DNA from: Flavobacteriales bacterium
GTDB taxonomy: Bacteria; Bacteroidota; Bacteroidia; Flavobacteriales_E; Vicingaceae
Length of the DNA stretch: 64,000 bases
Direction of reading: 5' to 3'
Assembly (NCBI GenBank): GCA_018608405.1
Contig: JABAZP010000005.1
Location: 230,788-294,787 of the forward strand
Below the pieces are notes generated by a model. That model ran no database searches. It saw nothing but the letters and a program-made list of their open reading frames with translations, and was not told the origin of the DNA. This document shows, one piece after another, positions 38,401-46,648 of this stretch. Within the stretch, counting starts at the first letter, position 1, and each line of letters opens with the position of its first letter. The position numbers and the translations under genes are program-made.

Positions 38401-40336
38401 ATGCGTCAAAGCCGGGAGCGCTGATGGTTGCATTAGATTTGAATTGAACATACATTGAATTTGAACTAGAAGTAAGGTTCGCAGGGATTGAATTGCCACT
38501 GAATCGACCTAAAAGAGGAGCATTGATGTTTATTCCATCATAAACTGTTATCGTATCGTTAATTGGCTCAATGTCGAAAGCCGAAAAGCTTAGCGTCACT
38601 GTGCCTGTAGTGGGTGTAATTAGCCAGGCACATGTTTGGCCATTCACATAGTCTAAACCTAAACCACTACCATCATCAAAAGATCCACTATTCATGGTAA
38701 GAGTTGTTGAAACAGCACAAGGAGGTCCGGGGGCTTGTCCGAAACTAAAATTAATTGGCCCGCCGACAGTTTCAACTATGTTTCTTATTTCAAAGCCCGT
38801 GTTTCCTAATAAATAGTTTTGAGCGCTAGGAGTTGTGTTGTCATCAAATGCGGTTCTGTTTGAAGTTCCAGGAAATAAATCTCCTCGATCACCTCTATTT
38901 ACTTCATTGTCTAAATCATCATTGCCATCTGCTTCTTCCAAATCAACACCCTTTAAGTTTTCGTCGGCATTTACCCGATTTCCAAATGAATTTGTTTTGG
39001 TTGTGTTGATGTGCCAAATGGCTAGACCATGTCCTGGTAAATCAGAATCTCTACCTACCAATTGTCGGTTTTCTATTAGAAAGTACTCATTGCTCAATGG
39101 TGTATTGATTCTGTAAAATTCATCTTGATTAGTGCTAGCTGGGTCAAGTGTATAGTTCCCTGTTTGTCCTAATGTTAAAATTTGAGGAGTATCCCAGTTT
39201 AAATCTTCCTTGCACCATGCTGAGAAACCTGAAGGTCTGTTTGAGCTACCTGAATAAGCTCCGCCAGCCATAAGGCACCAGTTGCCAATTCCCTCTGAGC
39301 CTCCATTGGCGTTGTCAGTATCATATAAATCTGGTAAACCTAAATTATGTCCAAATTCGTGGCAGAAAACGCCAATACCTGAAATGGAATTGTTGGTGGC
39401 GCTTCGCGTTTCAGGGTTGATCATATAATCATTAATTGAAACTCCGTCGTAAAATGCAGCGCCTGTATTTCCTCCGCTCATTACCCAACGGTGTGACCAA
39501 ACATATAGGCCTGACTGAGAACCAATTTCTGCACCAGGTCCTGAATGAACTGTTAATATTCCATCCACATCACCGTCAGAGTCATTGTCGTATAAGCTAT
39601 AGTTAGTGCCTGCGACTTCTGCTGCATCAACAGCTTCTCTCACAAGGTCAGCAGCTCTATCGTATCCACTGTCTGCTGCATAGTATTGAAAGTTGTTAGT
39701 TGCTCGATACCATCCTTTTACATCGACAGTAACTGTTAATTGACCTCCTGAACTGGTTTCATAGAATGCTTTAAAACTTCCATCACCAGATCGATAATTT
39801 GCTCCATAAAGTAAACTATCAAATCCAGATTTCGGGATTACGTTCTGCAAATCTGGATAATCAATTAATAACGCAAGAACGTTTATGTTTCCGGTTGTAG
39901 GAAAGGTTTTGTTTTGCAGTTGTGCGTTGACTTGACTTAAAATTGAACGTTTTAGGGGGCTTAAAGTCGGTTTTAATGATTTTGATAAAGTGGCAGTGAA
40001 GGTTGTCTCTGCTAAAGTTCTACTGGCAAGATCCGAAGCTAGCACACCACTTGGAACTAGATTTCCATTTTGCTTATTAGCATATTCATAGTTTCCCGCT
40101 GTATTTCTAATAATCGTATAACCATCTATGGTTTCAGTCCAATGATTGTTCAAGTTTCCTTTTCCAATTATATTGATAGAAGTGGCATTTGGTTGAACAA
40201 TTGTAATAGACTCGGGTGAGGCGACACAGCTAGAAGGTAAATTAGGGGATTTGGTTTGAGCAACGATAGTATTTTGAGAAAAAAATAACCCTGAAGCAAT
40301 TATTAAAACTCTACTTAACGATGTAATAAATTTCAT
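32417..40336 (-). CDS. Giant secreted M6 metalloprotease with 11 CUB and 8 BACON-like domains, T9SS type A
   Basis: The 2639-aa protein begins with a signal peptide (LIIASGLFFSQNTIVAQ, to about residue 27) and a propeptide-like region. The M6 (immune inhibitor A-like) catalytic domain spans about 150-540, with zinc motif CHEFGHNLGLPDLYDTD (His 326 and 330, Glu 327) and a downstream WCLMAGG Met-turn. Eleven CUB repeats follow (about 540-1780), then eight BACON-like repeats (about 1780-2555), and a T9SS type A domain (LSVYPNPSNSQVTIQFGKDQ ... GIYFLSIELNGKTVNRKLIL). It should be exported by T9SS and cleave proteins outside the cell. CUB 4-7 and 8-11 are a tandem block duplication. A TATCTTTA element lies at 40373-40380. 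Confidence 0.93.
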   Translation of the reverse strand: MKFITSLSRVLIIASGLFFSQNTIVAQTKSPNLPSSCVASPESITIVQPNATSINIIGKGNLNNHWTETIDGYTIIRNTAGNYEYANKQNGNLVPSGVLASDLASRTLAETTFTATLSKSLKPTLSPLKRSILSQVNAQLQNKTFPTTGNINVLALLIDYPDLQNVIPKSGFDSLLYGANYRSGDGSFKAFYETSSGGQLTVTVDVKGWYRATNNFQYYAADSGYDRAADLVREAVDAAEVAGTNYSLYDNDSDGDVDGILTVHSGPGAEIGSQSGLYVWSHRWVMSGGNTGAAFYDGVSINDYMINPETRSATNNSISGIGVFCHEFGHNLGLPDLYDTDNANGGSEGIGNWCLMAGGAYSGSSNRPSGFSAWCKEDLNWDTPQILTLGQTGNYTLDPASTNQDEFYRINTPLSNEYFLIENRQLVGRDSDLPGHGLAIWHINTTKTNSFGNRVNADENLKGVDLEEADGNDDLDNEVNRGDRGDLFPGTSNRTAFDDNTTPSAQNYLLGNTGFEIRNIVETVGGPINFSFGQAPGPPCAVSTTLTMNSGSFDDGSGLGLDYVNGQTCAWLITPTTGTVTLSFSAFDIEPINDTITVYDGININAPLLGRFSGNSIPANLTSSSNSMYVQFKSNATISAPGFDASYTVNSSSTPCLGSTTLTAANGNFTDGSGTSNYNNNQNCSWLIQPAGAASITFGLTSLATEIGTDVITVYDGPSAASPVLGSFSGTNNLNTFTSNTGSIFVTFITNGTITDQGFDAFYTSSSSSAGCSGATTLTAISGSFSDGSLNNNYNNNQFCSWLIQPPSGTIILSFSTFATETSNDQVLVFDGIDNTAPQIGNFSGTSIPANLTSTSNALYLEFRTNGTVTDLGWDASYTSSVTCSGITNLTAVSGNIDDGSGTANYQDNLSCSWLIEPARAGSVTATFNTLGINSSGDTLYFYDGMNNSAPLITKITGNTIPPSVTASTGKMFVEFITNGSVNDIGWDFNYTSVILPTCSGLTTLTATTGTISDGSGASNYDNNLNCTWLIQPAGNPLVINFTMTSVDIAGTFFGNGDRLLVYDGTDNTGTFLGFYFGTNLGTTIRAFSGSMFFEFTSDASNTGQGWEGTYNMPLTYCQPNTTFTANNGIFTDGSPLNQNYSDNTNCEWLIQPATPNVAVLLQLSQFSTEALNDTLTVYDGATTSDPILGTFSGNNPTIPILLSTGGSMLLTFKTNGVFTSTGWRANYNIQAIPGCNGTTSLTAASGTFDDGTNASANYVPNLNCSWLIQPAGASLVTLNFNRFNTQNNADFVSAYDGPNSSSPLIGTYSGNTIPPAINSSGNSLFVEFNSNGFFQGTGWEANYSSTNAQCFSNRSVTRFNGNIEDGSGTANYQDNLSCSWVIEPPLATSVSATFNTFNVLSPGDTLFIYDGNSSAANQLAAYTGTTIPPAVTSTAGEMFVEFITDGAVNGSGWDFDYTTTLSVSCAGTTTLTAPSATFDDGSSITANYDNNLSCEWLIQPTGNPVAINFSLNRINLIGNQFTGDRIQVYDNASGTGFAIGNYSRTNLGGISTSYTGVMLVRFTTNASNTSTGWEGTYNSSSTYCLPNTTFTGNNGIFTDGSPFGQNYLDNTNCAWLIQPTAPNVAVRLNFGAFDTETTSDTVTVYDGATTAAPILGTFSGNTTPPAITSSGGDMLVTFKSNGSTTASGWRAGYNTQQIPACSGTTTLIAANGTFDDGSIPSANYVSNSNCSWLIAPTGALNIDLTFPRFNTEAGSDIVNIYDGNSNTAPLLGSYSGSTLPSVTSSSGGTMFVEFITDANFNLTGWEANYTSFNTVNIDAPKDTVYVNAGIGSTNTLNLFSNVAWSVSDNATWLVATPVNGRGNATINLLAIQVNIGPERVAELIIDATLTNDADTVIVIQRTSGRFLTTAPDTLYFAGNAAPNQTATINSNVSWTLTPDQAWIMATPSAGSNNGSSSIMVQNNSSNQVRTSFVLATGTLGAANDTIWIVQDTAATNNNPTLSLDKMNITLAQAMGSSDVFTVNSTTSWQTTSGAAWLTVTNPAITNDTQSVTVTANSMNLAPLPRATYVAVQDVAGTLFDTVFVFQAGTAPILIGAPDTVLLGATSGSSGVLNVGSTGIWTGVEGDPWISLSQNTGTGITTVNLTTNSANIGNSRLFSFVALADVANGLTDTIIVIQDTVTTGLVTTPDTLRLGSAVGSSGSFNVSTSLTWTATPSASWITATPNNGIGSVSVSATAAANPGITDRIAYIEVASTGGALNTDTVWVIQEGFVANLAVNPSTINLGFTAGSNKTVNISSNTSWTITNPGSWLSVSSTSGINDQVLTITANSDNLTGTTRTATILVDGIGAVTTSITVNQIDGSSPIFISSKDTVFVENIQGSTGTFSVLSNANSWTLAENTSWLLINPTTGSQTQRITALVATRNVFGATRYANITASSNGFSDFTVVVAQKESDPIFQIAPDSILIGADSSDFAEFNISSNMPNWNISEGATWLTISPENGAFTQRVKATAISRNTSGAQRNAIATISAPPLVPQTIKIVQDTVRTIGIESADFKIDLSVYPNPSNSQVTIQFGKDQLTGKQATIRLFNLIGEEIPVQENFSSKNKIFLNLENQASGIYFLSIELNGKTVNRKLILTD
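34895..36292 (-). repeat. Four-CUB block B (CUB 8-11) of the M6 protease
   Basis: This block of about 1.4 kb repeats the order and identity of CUB 4-7. Domain-by-domain matches include DGSGTANYQDNLSCSW in CUB 4 and 8, and NNGIFTDGSP plus DNTNC in CUB 6 and 10. At DNA level the stretches near 35534-35590 and 36935-36990 are almost identical, 1401 bp apart. Confidence 0.85.
36293..37693 (-). repeat. Four-CUB block A (CUB 4-7) of the M6 protease
   Basis: This is the upstream copy of the tandem four-domain duplication; its boundaries are placed at the cysteine opening each block. CUB 5-7 also correspond in order to CUB 1-3 of the neighbouring 1100-aa paralogue. Confidence 0.85.
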
Positions 40337-40427
40337 ATTGATAACGTTTTGCGTTTAATATTCTAAGACGCATAAAGATACCAATTGGTTGCTAAATATT
40401 GATGTAATTCTGTAAAAAACCTATCAG

Positions 40428-41237
40428 TTAGTTGTTAGTGGAGCGCAGGGTATTTTTAATTTCTCGAATCTCTTTCTGCATGTTTAGCATTGAGTTACTT
40501 AGTTGGTCTCTTGATAAGTTTGGTTCAGGCATCTCATCGCTAATGTAATTCACGAATTTCCAAATTTCTAGTACTTCATTTACATTTACTTCGTAAGGTT
40601 CGTAAATCGGATTGGTAGAACACAATAAAAGTGTTTGATTTTTATCGTATTGCTTATATAAATTTTTAAAAACGACGCCGTCGTTAGTTGTCACAACAAT
40701 GTATGGGTATCCATCCTTTATGGTGTTCCAGTTTTGAAGGAACTCTCCTGTTACCCATGATTTGTTAGAGACGGGCGGCATTGAGTCTCCGCTAATTTGG
40801 AAGGTTCTAAATTTTTTGCTGCGGTCTAAAAAAGGCAACTGAAAAGTGGGAAGAACTTTGATGAAATCGGGATCGCCAAAACCAGTAGCGTAACCTGCTT
40901 TTGCTTTAACCGGAACCAATTCAATATTTTCCTCATTGTTAGCATCTACAGTAGTTGCCAACACTCTCAATTTCCCTCCGGTTACATCAATGTCTATTCC
41001 TTGTTCCAACTGACTTAAATACAAGACTGAAATTTTTTGCAAGTCAACTTTTAAAAGTTTGTCGATAGACATTTTAAAAAAAGTTGAAAAACACAGAAGT
41101 GTCTCAAAATTGGGTTCTGAATTTCCCAATTCATATCCGCTTAATGAACTTCTTTTAATTTCTAATTCATTTGCTAAATCGGCTTGGGAGAGTTGTTTTC
41201 TTTTTCTTAAAAATGAGAGGTTTGTTCCAAAATGCAT
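40428..41237 (-). CDS. XRE-family repressor with S24 (LexA/CI-like) self-cleavage domain
   Basis: The 269-aa protein has an N-terminal HTH (residues 5-62: LSFLRKRKQLSQADLANELE, RSSLSGYELGNSEPNFETLL) and a C-terminal S24 domain. The expected self-cleavage pair Ala-Gly is at 114-115 (KAKAGYATG), the nucleophile Ser at 152 (SGDSMPP) and the general-base Lys at 191 (GVVFKNLYK). A coiled tail follows. It is therefore equipped for RecA-stimulated or similar self-cleavage, as known for LexA and CI. A long inverted repeat lies over its promoter, suggesting autoregulation. The target regulon is not evident; the divergent gene is decayed. Confidence 0.88.
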   Translation of the reverse strand: MHFGTNLSFLRKRKQLSQADLANELEIKRSSLSGYELGNSEPNFETLLCFSTFFKMSIDKLLKVDLQKISVLYLSQLEQGIDIDVTGGKLRVLATTVDANNEENIELVPVKAKAGYATGFGDPDFIKVLPTFQLPFLDRSKKFRTFQISGDSMPPVSNKSWVTGEFLQNWNTIKDGYPYIVVTTNDGVVFKNLYKQYDKNQTLLLCSTNPIYEPYEVNVNEVLEIWKFVNYISDEMPEPNLSRDQLSNSMLNMQKEIREIKNTLRSTNN

Positions 41238-41239
41238 AG

Positions 41240-41279
41240 TGACGTAATTTTTACCAAATATAAGACAAAAATATCGTCA
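41240..41279. promoter_or_regulatory. Operator-like inverted repeat over the XRE-S24 promoter
   Basis: TGACGTAATTTTT (41240-41252) and AAAAATATCGTCA (41267-41279) are inverted copies matching at 11 of 13 positions, separated by 14 bp. The spacer holds a perfect minus-strand -7 element TATATTTG (41255-41262). The left arm ends 3 bp from the start codon. A repressor bound here would block its own promoter. Confidence 0.65.
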
Positions 41280-41367
41280 TAATTAAATGAGTTGAGGATT
41301 TATTTCGCATCGCTTGTCTTATTTTAAAATTCGCTTTTTTTATAGGTCAGCTGTAAAAAGAAAAATT

Positions 41368-42650
41368 ATGATCAAAAACCTACTATTTTTAAGTTCTCTC
41401 GTAATTTTTTCGAATTGTCTTTTTGCTCAGCAAGATTCGATTAAAATTGAAAAAGCAGTGCTGTTACTTTATGACTCTTGGGAAATTGCGCAAGAGGTAA
41501 CTCAGATTCAGTATTATTAAGCGAGGGAAAAGGTGTTGAGTTTAAATTACAGAAATGTAAGCCAAAGTAAATTGGTTAATTATTTTGTGGAATTTAGAAT
41601 TTTCCATGTTCAAGGCTCTAGTGCAAATACTGGAAATGGTTTGTTACATCGAAAAAGATTGTTGCAATATAGTATAGTATAGCATCGCAGCAGCTTAAAG
41701 CGTTTAGTTCAAGTGTTCCGAATTATGCTTTGTCTTATCTAGGTAAGTACAAAGCTGATTTTACAATCAGCAATAGCGCAGGAATTATTCTAGATTCAAC
41801 TTCTTTTATATTATATATGACAGATACCATTTACGCTAAACCTAATTTGTTGTTAAGCTCGATAGTTACTGGTCCAAGTTTATATTAAGATACGATAATG
41901 AATCAACCTGAAGGTACTTCTCCTGGTGACCGTTTCGGAATTCTTGTGGAGTTAAATAACAGATATTCGTGCGGATTTCCATGTGCTAGCATTGTTTCAG
42001 TTTTTATTGCCAACGATACCTCGAACATTGGAACGGAGATAGTACCTAAAATTTGGTCTGCGACAGTAGATTCTATTGCCAATAGAATAATAGTTGGACC
42101 AGAAGTCGCTTCTTCTTTTGTCCCGTTCTTCGTAAAAAAATCTTCTCTAGGACAAAAAGTATGTTTGTTGTTGGATTTAATTAATTTATTAAATGGCTTT
42201 AATGCGGGTAAGTATATTGTTGGATTTGAATCGACTCTGCTAAATCCTAATGGAAAATCATAATTAGTAGGAAGGGATTCTATTTCTGAGCGACTAAAAC
42301 TTTGGGAACTAGTTTTGTTTATTTTGGTCATGACACAAACTGGTAACTTATAAACCATTTACCGCTTATTGGATTAAATTTCGAAATTCCGACAATAGGA
42401 GGGAGTTGGCTCCCAACAAGTGGTTGTAACACCTTAGATATTGGTTCAAGTGCTTTGACAGTTTAATTTAAAATTTACCCCAATCTATCATCCGGAATTT
42501 TTAAAATTAAAAAATTTTAAAGCCAATCAGAAATATCAAGTTTACGATATAAATGGAATGCTAATAGAAGCTTCCATAATCAATGGTCAGTCGGATTTAA
42601 GCAACGATCTTAGTGGGATTTATTTGTTAAGAGTGCTAAATAAAGTGTAG
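41368..42650 (+). pseudogene. Decayed T9SS secreted protein gene
   Basis: An ATG at 41368 opens a good signal peptide (IKNLLFLSSLVIFSNCLFAQ) and continues as QDSIKIEKAVLLLYD, but the frame stops at 41520. Further coding-like pieces follow in shifting frames with stops: SDSVLLSEGKGVEFKLQK, FSSSVPNYALSYLGKYKADF, then DTIMNQPEGTSPGDRFGILV up to 42263. The end near 42540-42650 reads YQVYDINGMLIEASIINGQ and LSGIYLLRVLNKV, a T9SS type A tail. At least four frameshifts or stops are needed, so this is a true pseudogene. It accounts for the long stretch here without an intact gene. Confidence 0.75.
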
Positions 42651-42679
42651 GGTTGGCTATCTAAGAGGTTAATGAAAAA

Positions 42680-44902
42680 TTAATTATCAGTCTCATCACT
42701 GTTTTTTACCAGTACTTTGCCAAACGATACCTCTTGCGCGGCGAGCGCTAATACCGTAGTTGGCAGGTCTTTTATTCTATTCTGAACAGTGGCGTAGTAT
42801 TCTTCAAAGTTTTCATTGGGCGTAGCCATTCCCATAAAAATTAAATCTGCGTGCTTCGAAGATTCTTGTAATATTTCATCAAAGCTTCTTCCATTTGTAG
42901 GAATAATGTTACATTCCGCCTGGATTCTTATGTCTTCTAAAATGTCATTTAAATTGTCTTGTGCTTTCTGAACGGCACTATCAGATCCAACCACCATTTT
43001 TATGTGCACCTTAGCTTGCCTCCAATCGATGTTATTTGACATTAAATAAGACAGAATCATCATCAATCCGCCATTTCCTTTTAAACCACCCCACCAAACG
43101 TCAATTCGTTTTCGATTTCCAAAAGTATTGGCATCCTTCCCCTTGTGCACAATTAAAACGTTCCGTTGAAGCTCGTAAAACCGTTGTATCATCTGACAAA
43201 AATCAGCTCTAAATTCCTTACTTTGACTTTCGCCCAAAATCACTGTGTTTGGGACAAGGGTTCCAAGCCCATAGGCGTTTACTAAATTAACCGCCCCTTC
43301 AAAACGATCTTTTGCTTGCATAACTTTTACCAAGCCATTTACCCCTTTTTTGAGCATAAATTCTTGAATGTGCAATTTCATGCTCTGAATTTGCTCAGTG
43401 TTCATACTGCCCTTTGAAAGAACACTCGCTACTGATAAAATTCCTTGCTTGTTGGTGAAGGTATTGGCAAACTCAATCAGGTGCCATCTTTTGGTAGGTG
43501 AGCCTGCTAAAACAATTGGGTTCGGTCGCCAATTCTTACTTTCTAAATCTTCCGTTAAGCGCATAATGTTGGCTCTAAGAACCGCCATTCGAACGCCTCG
43601 ACCAATACTGCCCCACGTTGAATTGAGCTCCCTTTTCTTTAGCCAAATAAAAATTCCTGCAACAAAAAGTAATGCAATTACTGTTGCGGTAGTGTTGATT
43701 AGTAGCATCACAGCCAAACAAGCAACCGCTCCAATCAATGAAAATACCCAATGCACCCTGAAAGTTGGTCTAAAAGAGGGGCTCCCTAAAAAACGTTCCG
43801 TGCCAGCCGCTACATTTAATACACCGTAGGTGGTCAAAAAGAACATGGTCAGAATAGGGGCAATGAGGTTTAAATCAGCAATCCAAACGGTAATGAGTAC
43901 TACACCCAGTGTAAAGATGGTCCCTACTCTTGGGTTGTCATCATCGCCTGTGCCTTTGCCCGTCCACTTTAAAAAAGGAGGCAGAATATTGTCTTTTGCC
44001 AACGCTTGTAAAACTCTAGGAGCCCCTAACATACTGCCAATTGCACTAGATAAAGTTGCACCCCAAACGCCAATGAGAATACTATCTCCCCAAAATGATA
44101 TCTTTCTCATAATTAATGGGTCGTTGATTAAGGCTTCAACAGGAGCTCTATTCGCTAATATTAAAGGCAAAATCATGTAGATAAGATAACCTACACCAAT
44201 TGCAAGGAAAGTTCCTTTTGGTATCGATTTCTTTGGATTTTTCAGGTCGCCGGACATGTTAACACCTGCCATAATTCCGGTTACTGCCGGAAAGAAAACT
44301 GCAAAAACCACCCAAAATCCAGGTGATTCAGGCGCAGGATCTGTCGAGCTGATCACTTCGGTGGTATCAATGGCACTTCCAAATATTAAAGAGACGATTG
44401 AAATAACAATTCCCACCATAATCACATACTGCGCTTTTATGGCTGCTTTAGCTGAACCTAAAGCAATGGCGGCAACTATAATTGTTGTGATGATTCCCAA
44501 CAATTTTTCATCGAGTTGAGGGAAAACTTGAACAATACTTTCGGCAAAACCGACCGTATACAAAGCAACCGAAAGGGCTTGGGCGAAATACAATGAGATC
44601 CCGATGGCGCCACCAGATTCAATTCCTAAAGATCTGCTAATCATGTAATATGCGCCTCCGGTTTTTACCTTTTGGTCTGTCGCAATTGATGCAATAGATA
44701 AACTGGTCAAAAAAGTAATGGCTGTTGCCATGGTAACAATTAGTAAGGTGCCTACTAAGCCAACATGGCCAACAACCCAACCAAACCTTAGATACATAAT
44801 TACCCCAAGAATGGTCAAAATGGAAGGTGTGAACACTCCTCCAAAAGTTCCTAGACCATTGGTTTTTTGCTTTGCCGTATTTTTATTGAGTAGTGCTCCC
44901 AA
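42680..44902 (-). CDS. Cation-chloride cotransporter (SLC12-like) APC-family permease
   Basis: The 740-aa protein starts at a TTG (no in-frame ATG is available) and opens GLGTFGGVFTPSILTILGVI with MYLRFGWVVGHVG, the conserved first helix of Na-K-Cl/K-Cl cotransporters. About 12 transmembrane segments follow to residue 430, including the TGGAYYMISRSLGIESGGAI motif. The cytosolic C-terminal domain (about 460-740) includes a stretch resembling universal stress proteins. It probably moves K+ or Na+ with Cl- (or amino acids) across the inner membrane; the ion specificity cannot be read from sequence. Confidence 0.88.
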   Translation of the reverse strand: MGALLNKNTAKQKTNGLGTFGGVFTPSILTILGVIMYLRFGWVVGHVGLVGTLLIVTMATAITFLTSLSIASIATDQKVKTGGAYYMISRSLGIESGGAIGISLYFAQALSVALYTVGFAESIVQVFPQLDEKLLGIITTIIVAAIALGSAKAAIKAQYVIMVGIVISIVSLIFGSAIDTTEVISSTDPAPESPGFWVVFAVFFPAVTGIMAGVNMSGDLKNPKKSIPKGTFLAIGVGYLIYMILPLILANRAPVEALINDPLIMRKISFWGDSILIGVWGATLSSAIGSMLGAPRVLQALAKDNILPPFLKWTGKGTGDDDNPRVGTIFTLGVVLITVWIADLNLIAPILTMFFLTTYGVLNVAAGTERFLGSPSFRPTFRVHWVFSLIGAVACLAVMLLINTTATVIALLFVAGIFIWLKKRELNSTWGSIGRGVRMAVLRANIMRLTEDLESKNWRPNPIVLAGSPTKRWHLIEFANTFTNKQGILSVASVLSKGSMNTEQIQSMKLHIQEFMLKKGVNGLVKVMQAKDRFEGAVNLVNAYGLGTLVPNTVILGESQSKEFRADFCQMIQRFYELQRNVLIVHKGKDANTFGNRKRIDVWWGGLKGNGGLMMILSYLMSNNIDWRQAKVHIKMVVGSDSAVQKAQDNLNDILEDIRIQAECNIIPTNGRSFDEILQESSKHADLIFMGMATPNENFEEYYATVQNRIKDLPTTVLALAAQEVSFGKVLVKNSDETDN

Positions 44903-44970
44903 ATAAGATAAATGAAACGTAAATTAAGACAAAAGCAACCGATTATCGGGCTTTTCTGTTCGTTAGTTTG

Positions 44971-46647
44971 TTAAATAATGAATGCTAAGGCTAATTTTAT
45001 GTCAGTGTAACTGACTTTTCCATTTAACTCGTCGTAGATGGATTTGGTGCTTAGCACTTCGTTTTTTGGCTTGCTTTTATAGGCAATTTCTACCGCGTCA
45101 ACAATAGACTTTTTGGGTTTGTATTTGCTGAGGTTAGCTTCCGGATATTCTTTTTTCAGCTTTATAATGTGGCTAGCGATGGTACCTTCCACCATTCCGC
45201 GTTCTTCAGCAATTTCAGAAATACTGCGCCCTAATTTAATCAAATCATAGGTTTGGTCGTAAGTGCTCTCCTTTTTGCTTTTGGTTTTTATCTTTCCTTT
45301 TTGTTTTAATATCTCTTTTTTATCCGTTGTACCGCCGCATTTTTTAATGAATTTTTTAGCTTCATTCTCTAACTCTGCTGTCTTACTTTCTTGCTCCGCT
45401 TTTGCTGAAAGCTCTTGGAATCTTTTGTCTGCTTTAAAGGCTAAGGAGTCAACTTGCAATGCCATTTGATTAATTCCGAGAAGTTTCAGGTTCTCCAACT
45501 TTTTCAGTCGGGAAAGTGCCACATAACCTTGGCCTTTTTCAAAGGTATTACTCAAGTCAATTTCTGCAGCATCTAACGTCATTCCTTGACTTTTGTGAAT
45601 GGTAATGGCCCAAGCTAAGCGTAAAGGAATTTGGTTGAATTGCGCCAAAACTTTTCCTGTTTCATCCTGAATTTTCCAATCTTCAGGACTGGCAATAACC
45701 AAACGGTCGTCCGTTAAGCGCACGAGTGGATAATTCTCCTCTTCGTCAAAGTCAACAATTTCACCCAGGCTGCCATTAACGACTCCTTTTTCAGGAATGT
45801 TACGTACAAACATCACCTTAGCGCCTAGCTTTAACTCCATTCGTTCCATGGCTAAAACCGATTTTTTCAACCCTTCTAGCAATTTTTCATTTCCTTTGGT
45901 TTCGGCAGAAAAAAACTTCGATTTAGCCTTTAGTTTTTTTAACTCTTGTTCATTAATCGTATCGACATCATAGTTATGAGTAAATAACTTTGTAGGGTCA
46001 ATCTTGCTTTTTATTTTTTGACCTACAGCGCTTTGAAGTTTGCTGTAGCGAGATTCTGAAATATTTCCCGACCTAATTTCATTTAAAATACTATTCAACT
46101 CATCGTTGGTTTGACGGTATTGCTGCGTGAGGTAGCAAATATGTGGAGCTGCATTGACCCAAGCCTGAGACATAAAGCAGAATTTATTCTTGCTTGGTTC
46201 GCTGTCGTTGCCAACGGGAGGCAGCTGAAAAAAATCTCCGCAAAAGATCACCTGAATTCCACCAAAAGGAAGCTGATTCATTTTAAAGTACTTCAAAACC
46301 TGATCTACCAAGGCTAATTGCCGTTGATGTAGCATCGATATTTCATCAATAATCAATACTTCAACTTTCTCTAGCTTTTTTTCAATGTATTTTTTGGTCT
46401 TAAGTGTGCGCAGTTGAGCAGGAGTTAGACTGTCTTTGATACCAATTCCTGCCCAAGAATGAATCGTCATGCCATTTATGTGAGTGGCAGCAATTCCTGT
46501 AGAAGCGGTTACTGCAACAGGCACTTTACGTTCTTTTAGGTAGGAGATGTATTGGTTTAGTACGTAGGTTTTACCCGTACCTGCAGAACCGGTTAGAAAC
46601 ACATTTTTTCCTGATTTTAAAATAGAAAGAGCAAGTTCTTGTTTCAT
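44971..46647 (-). CDS. PIF1-like AAA helicase with C-terminal helix-turn-helix
   Basis: The 558-aa superfamily 1B helicase has Walker A LTGSAGTGKTYVLNQYI (from residue 18), motif Ia TASTGIAATHINGMTIHSWA, Walker B VLIIDEISMLHQRQ, motif III IFCGDFFQLPPVG, and the C-terminal WAITIHKSQGMTLDAAEIDL and GYVALSRLKKLENLKLL motifs. After residue 430 a basic linker leads to an HTH-like domain (YDLIKLGRSISEIAEERGMV). It probably unwinds DNA 5'-3' and may act at G-quadruplexes or stalled forks, as PIF1 does. It starts one base after the stop of the small upstream gene. Confidence 0.9.
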   Translation of the reverse strand: MKQELALSILKSGKNVFLTGSAGTGKTYVLNQYISYLKERKVPVAVTASTGIAATHINGMTIHSWAGIGIKDSLTPAQLRTLKTKKYIEKKLEKVEVLIIDEISMLHQRQLALVDQVLKYFKMNQLPFGGIQVIFCGDFFQLPPVGNDSEPSKNKFCFMSQAWVNAAPHICYLTQQYRQTNDELNSILNEIRSGNISESRYSKLQSAVGQKIKSKIDPTKLFTHNYDVDTINEQELKKLKAKSKFFSAETKGNEKLLEGLKKSVLAMERMELKLGAKVMFVRNIPEKGVVNGSLGEIVDFDEEENYPLVRLTDDRLVIASPEDWKIQDETGKVLAQFNQIPLRLAWAITIHKSQGMTLDAAEIDLSNTFEKGQGYVALSRLKKLENLKLLGINQMALQVDSLAFKADKRFQELSAKAEQESKTAELENEAKKFIKKCGGTTDKKEILKQKGKIKTKSKKESTYDQTYDLIKLGRSISEIAEERGMVEGTIASHIIKLKKEYPEANLSKYKPKKSIVDAVEIAYKSKPKNEVLSTKSIYDELNGKVSYTDIKLALAFII

Positions 46648-46648
46648 A

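Noticed and set aside
28988..40336. CRISPR-like array
   Set aside because: The periodicity here comes from protein-domain repeats of about 270-350 bp, not short direct repeats with spacers.
41903..42358. 151-aa open frame on the minus strand
   Set aside because: It is antisense to the decayed T9SS gene, whose plus-strand frames give recognisable secreted-protein features; the antisense product resembles nothing.
40428..42650. Prophage or integrated element around the XRE-S24 gene
   Set aside because: No integrase, capsid, portal or attachment repeats flank it; neighbours are ordinary chromosomal genes.
43398..44519. Several plus-strand frames of 87-143 aa
   Set aside because: They lie antisense within the cation-chloride cotransporter gene; composition reflects its hydrophobic codons.
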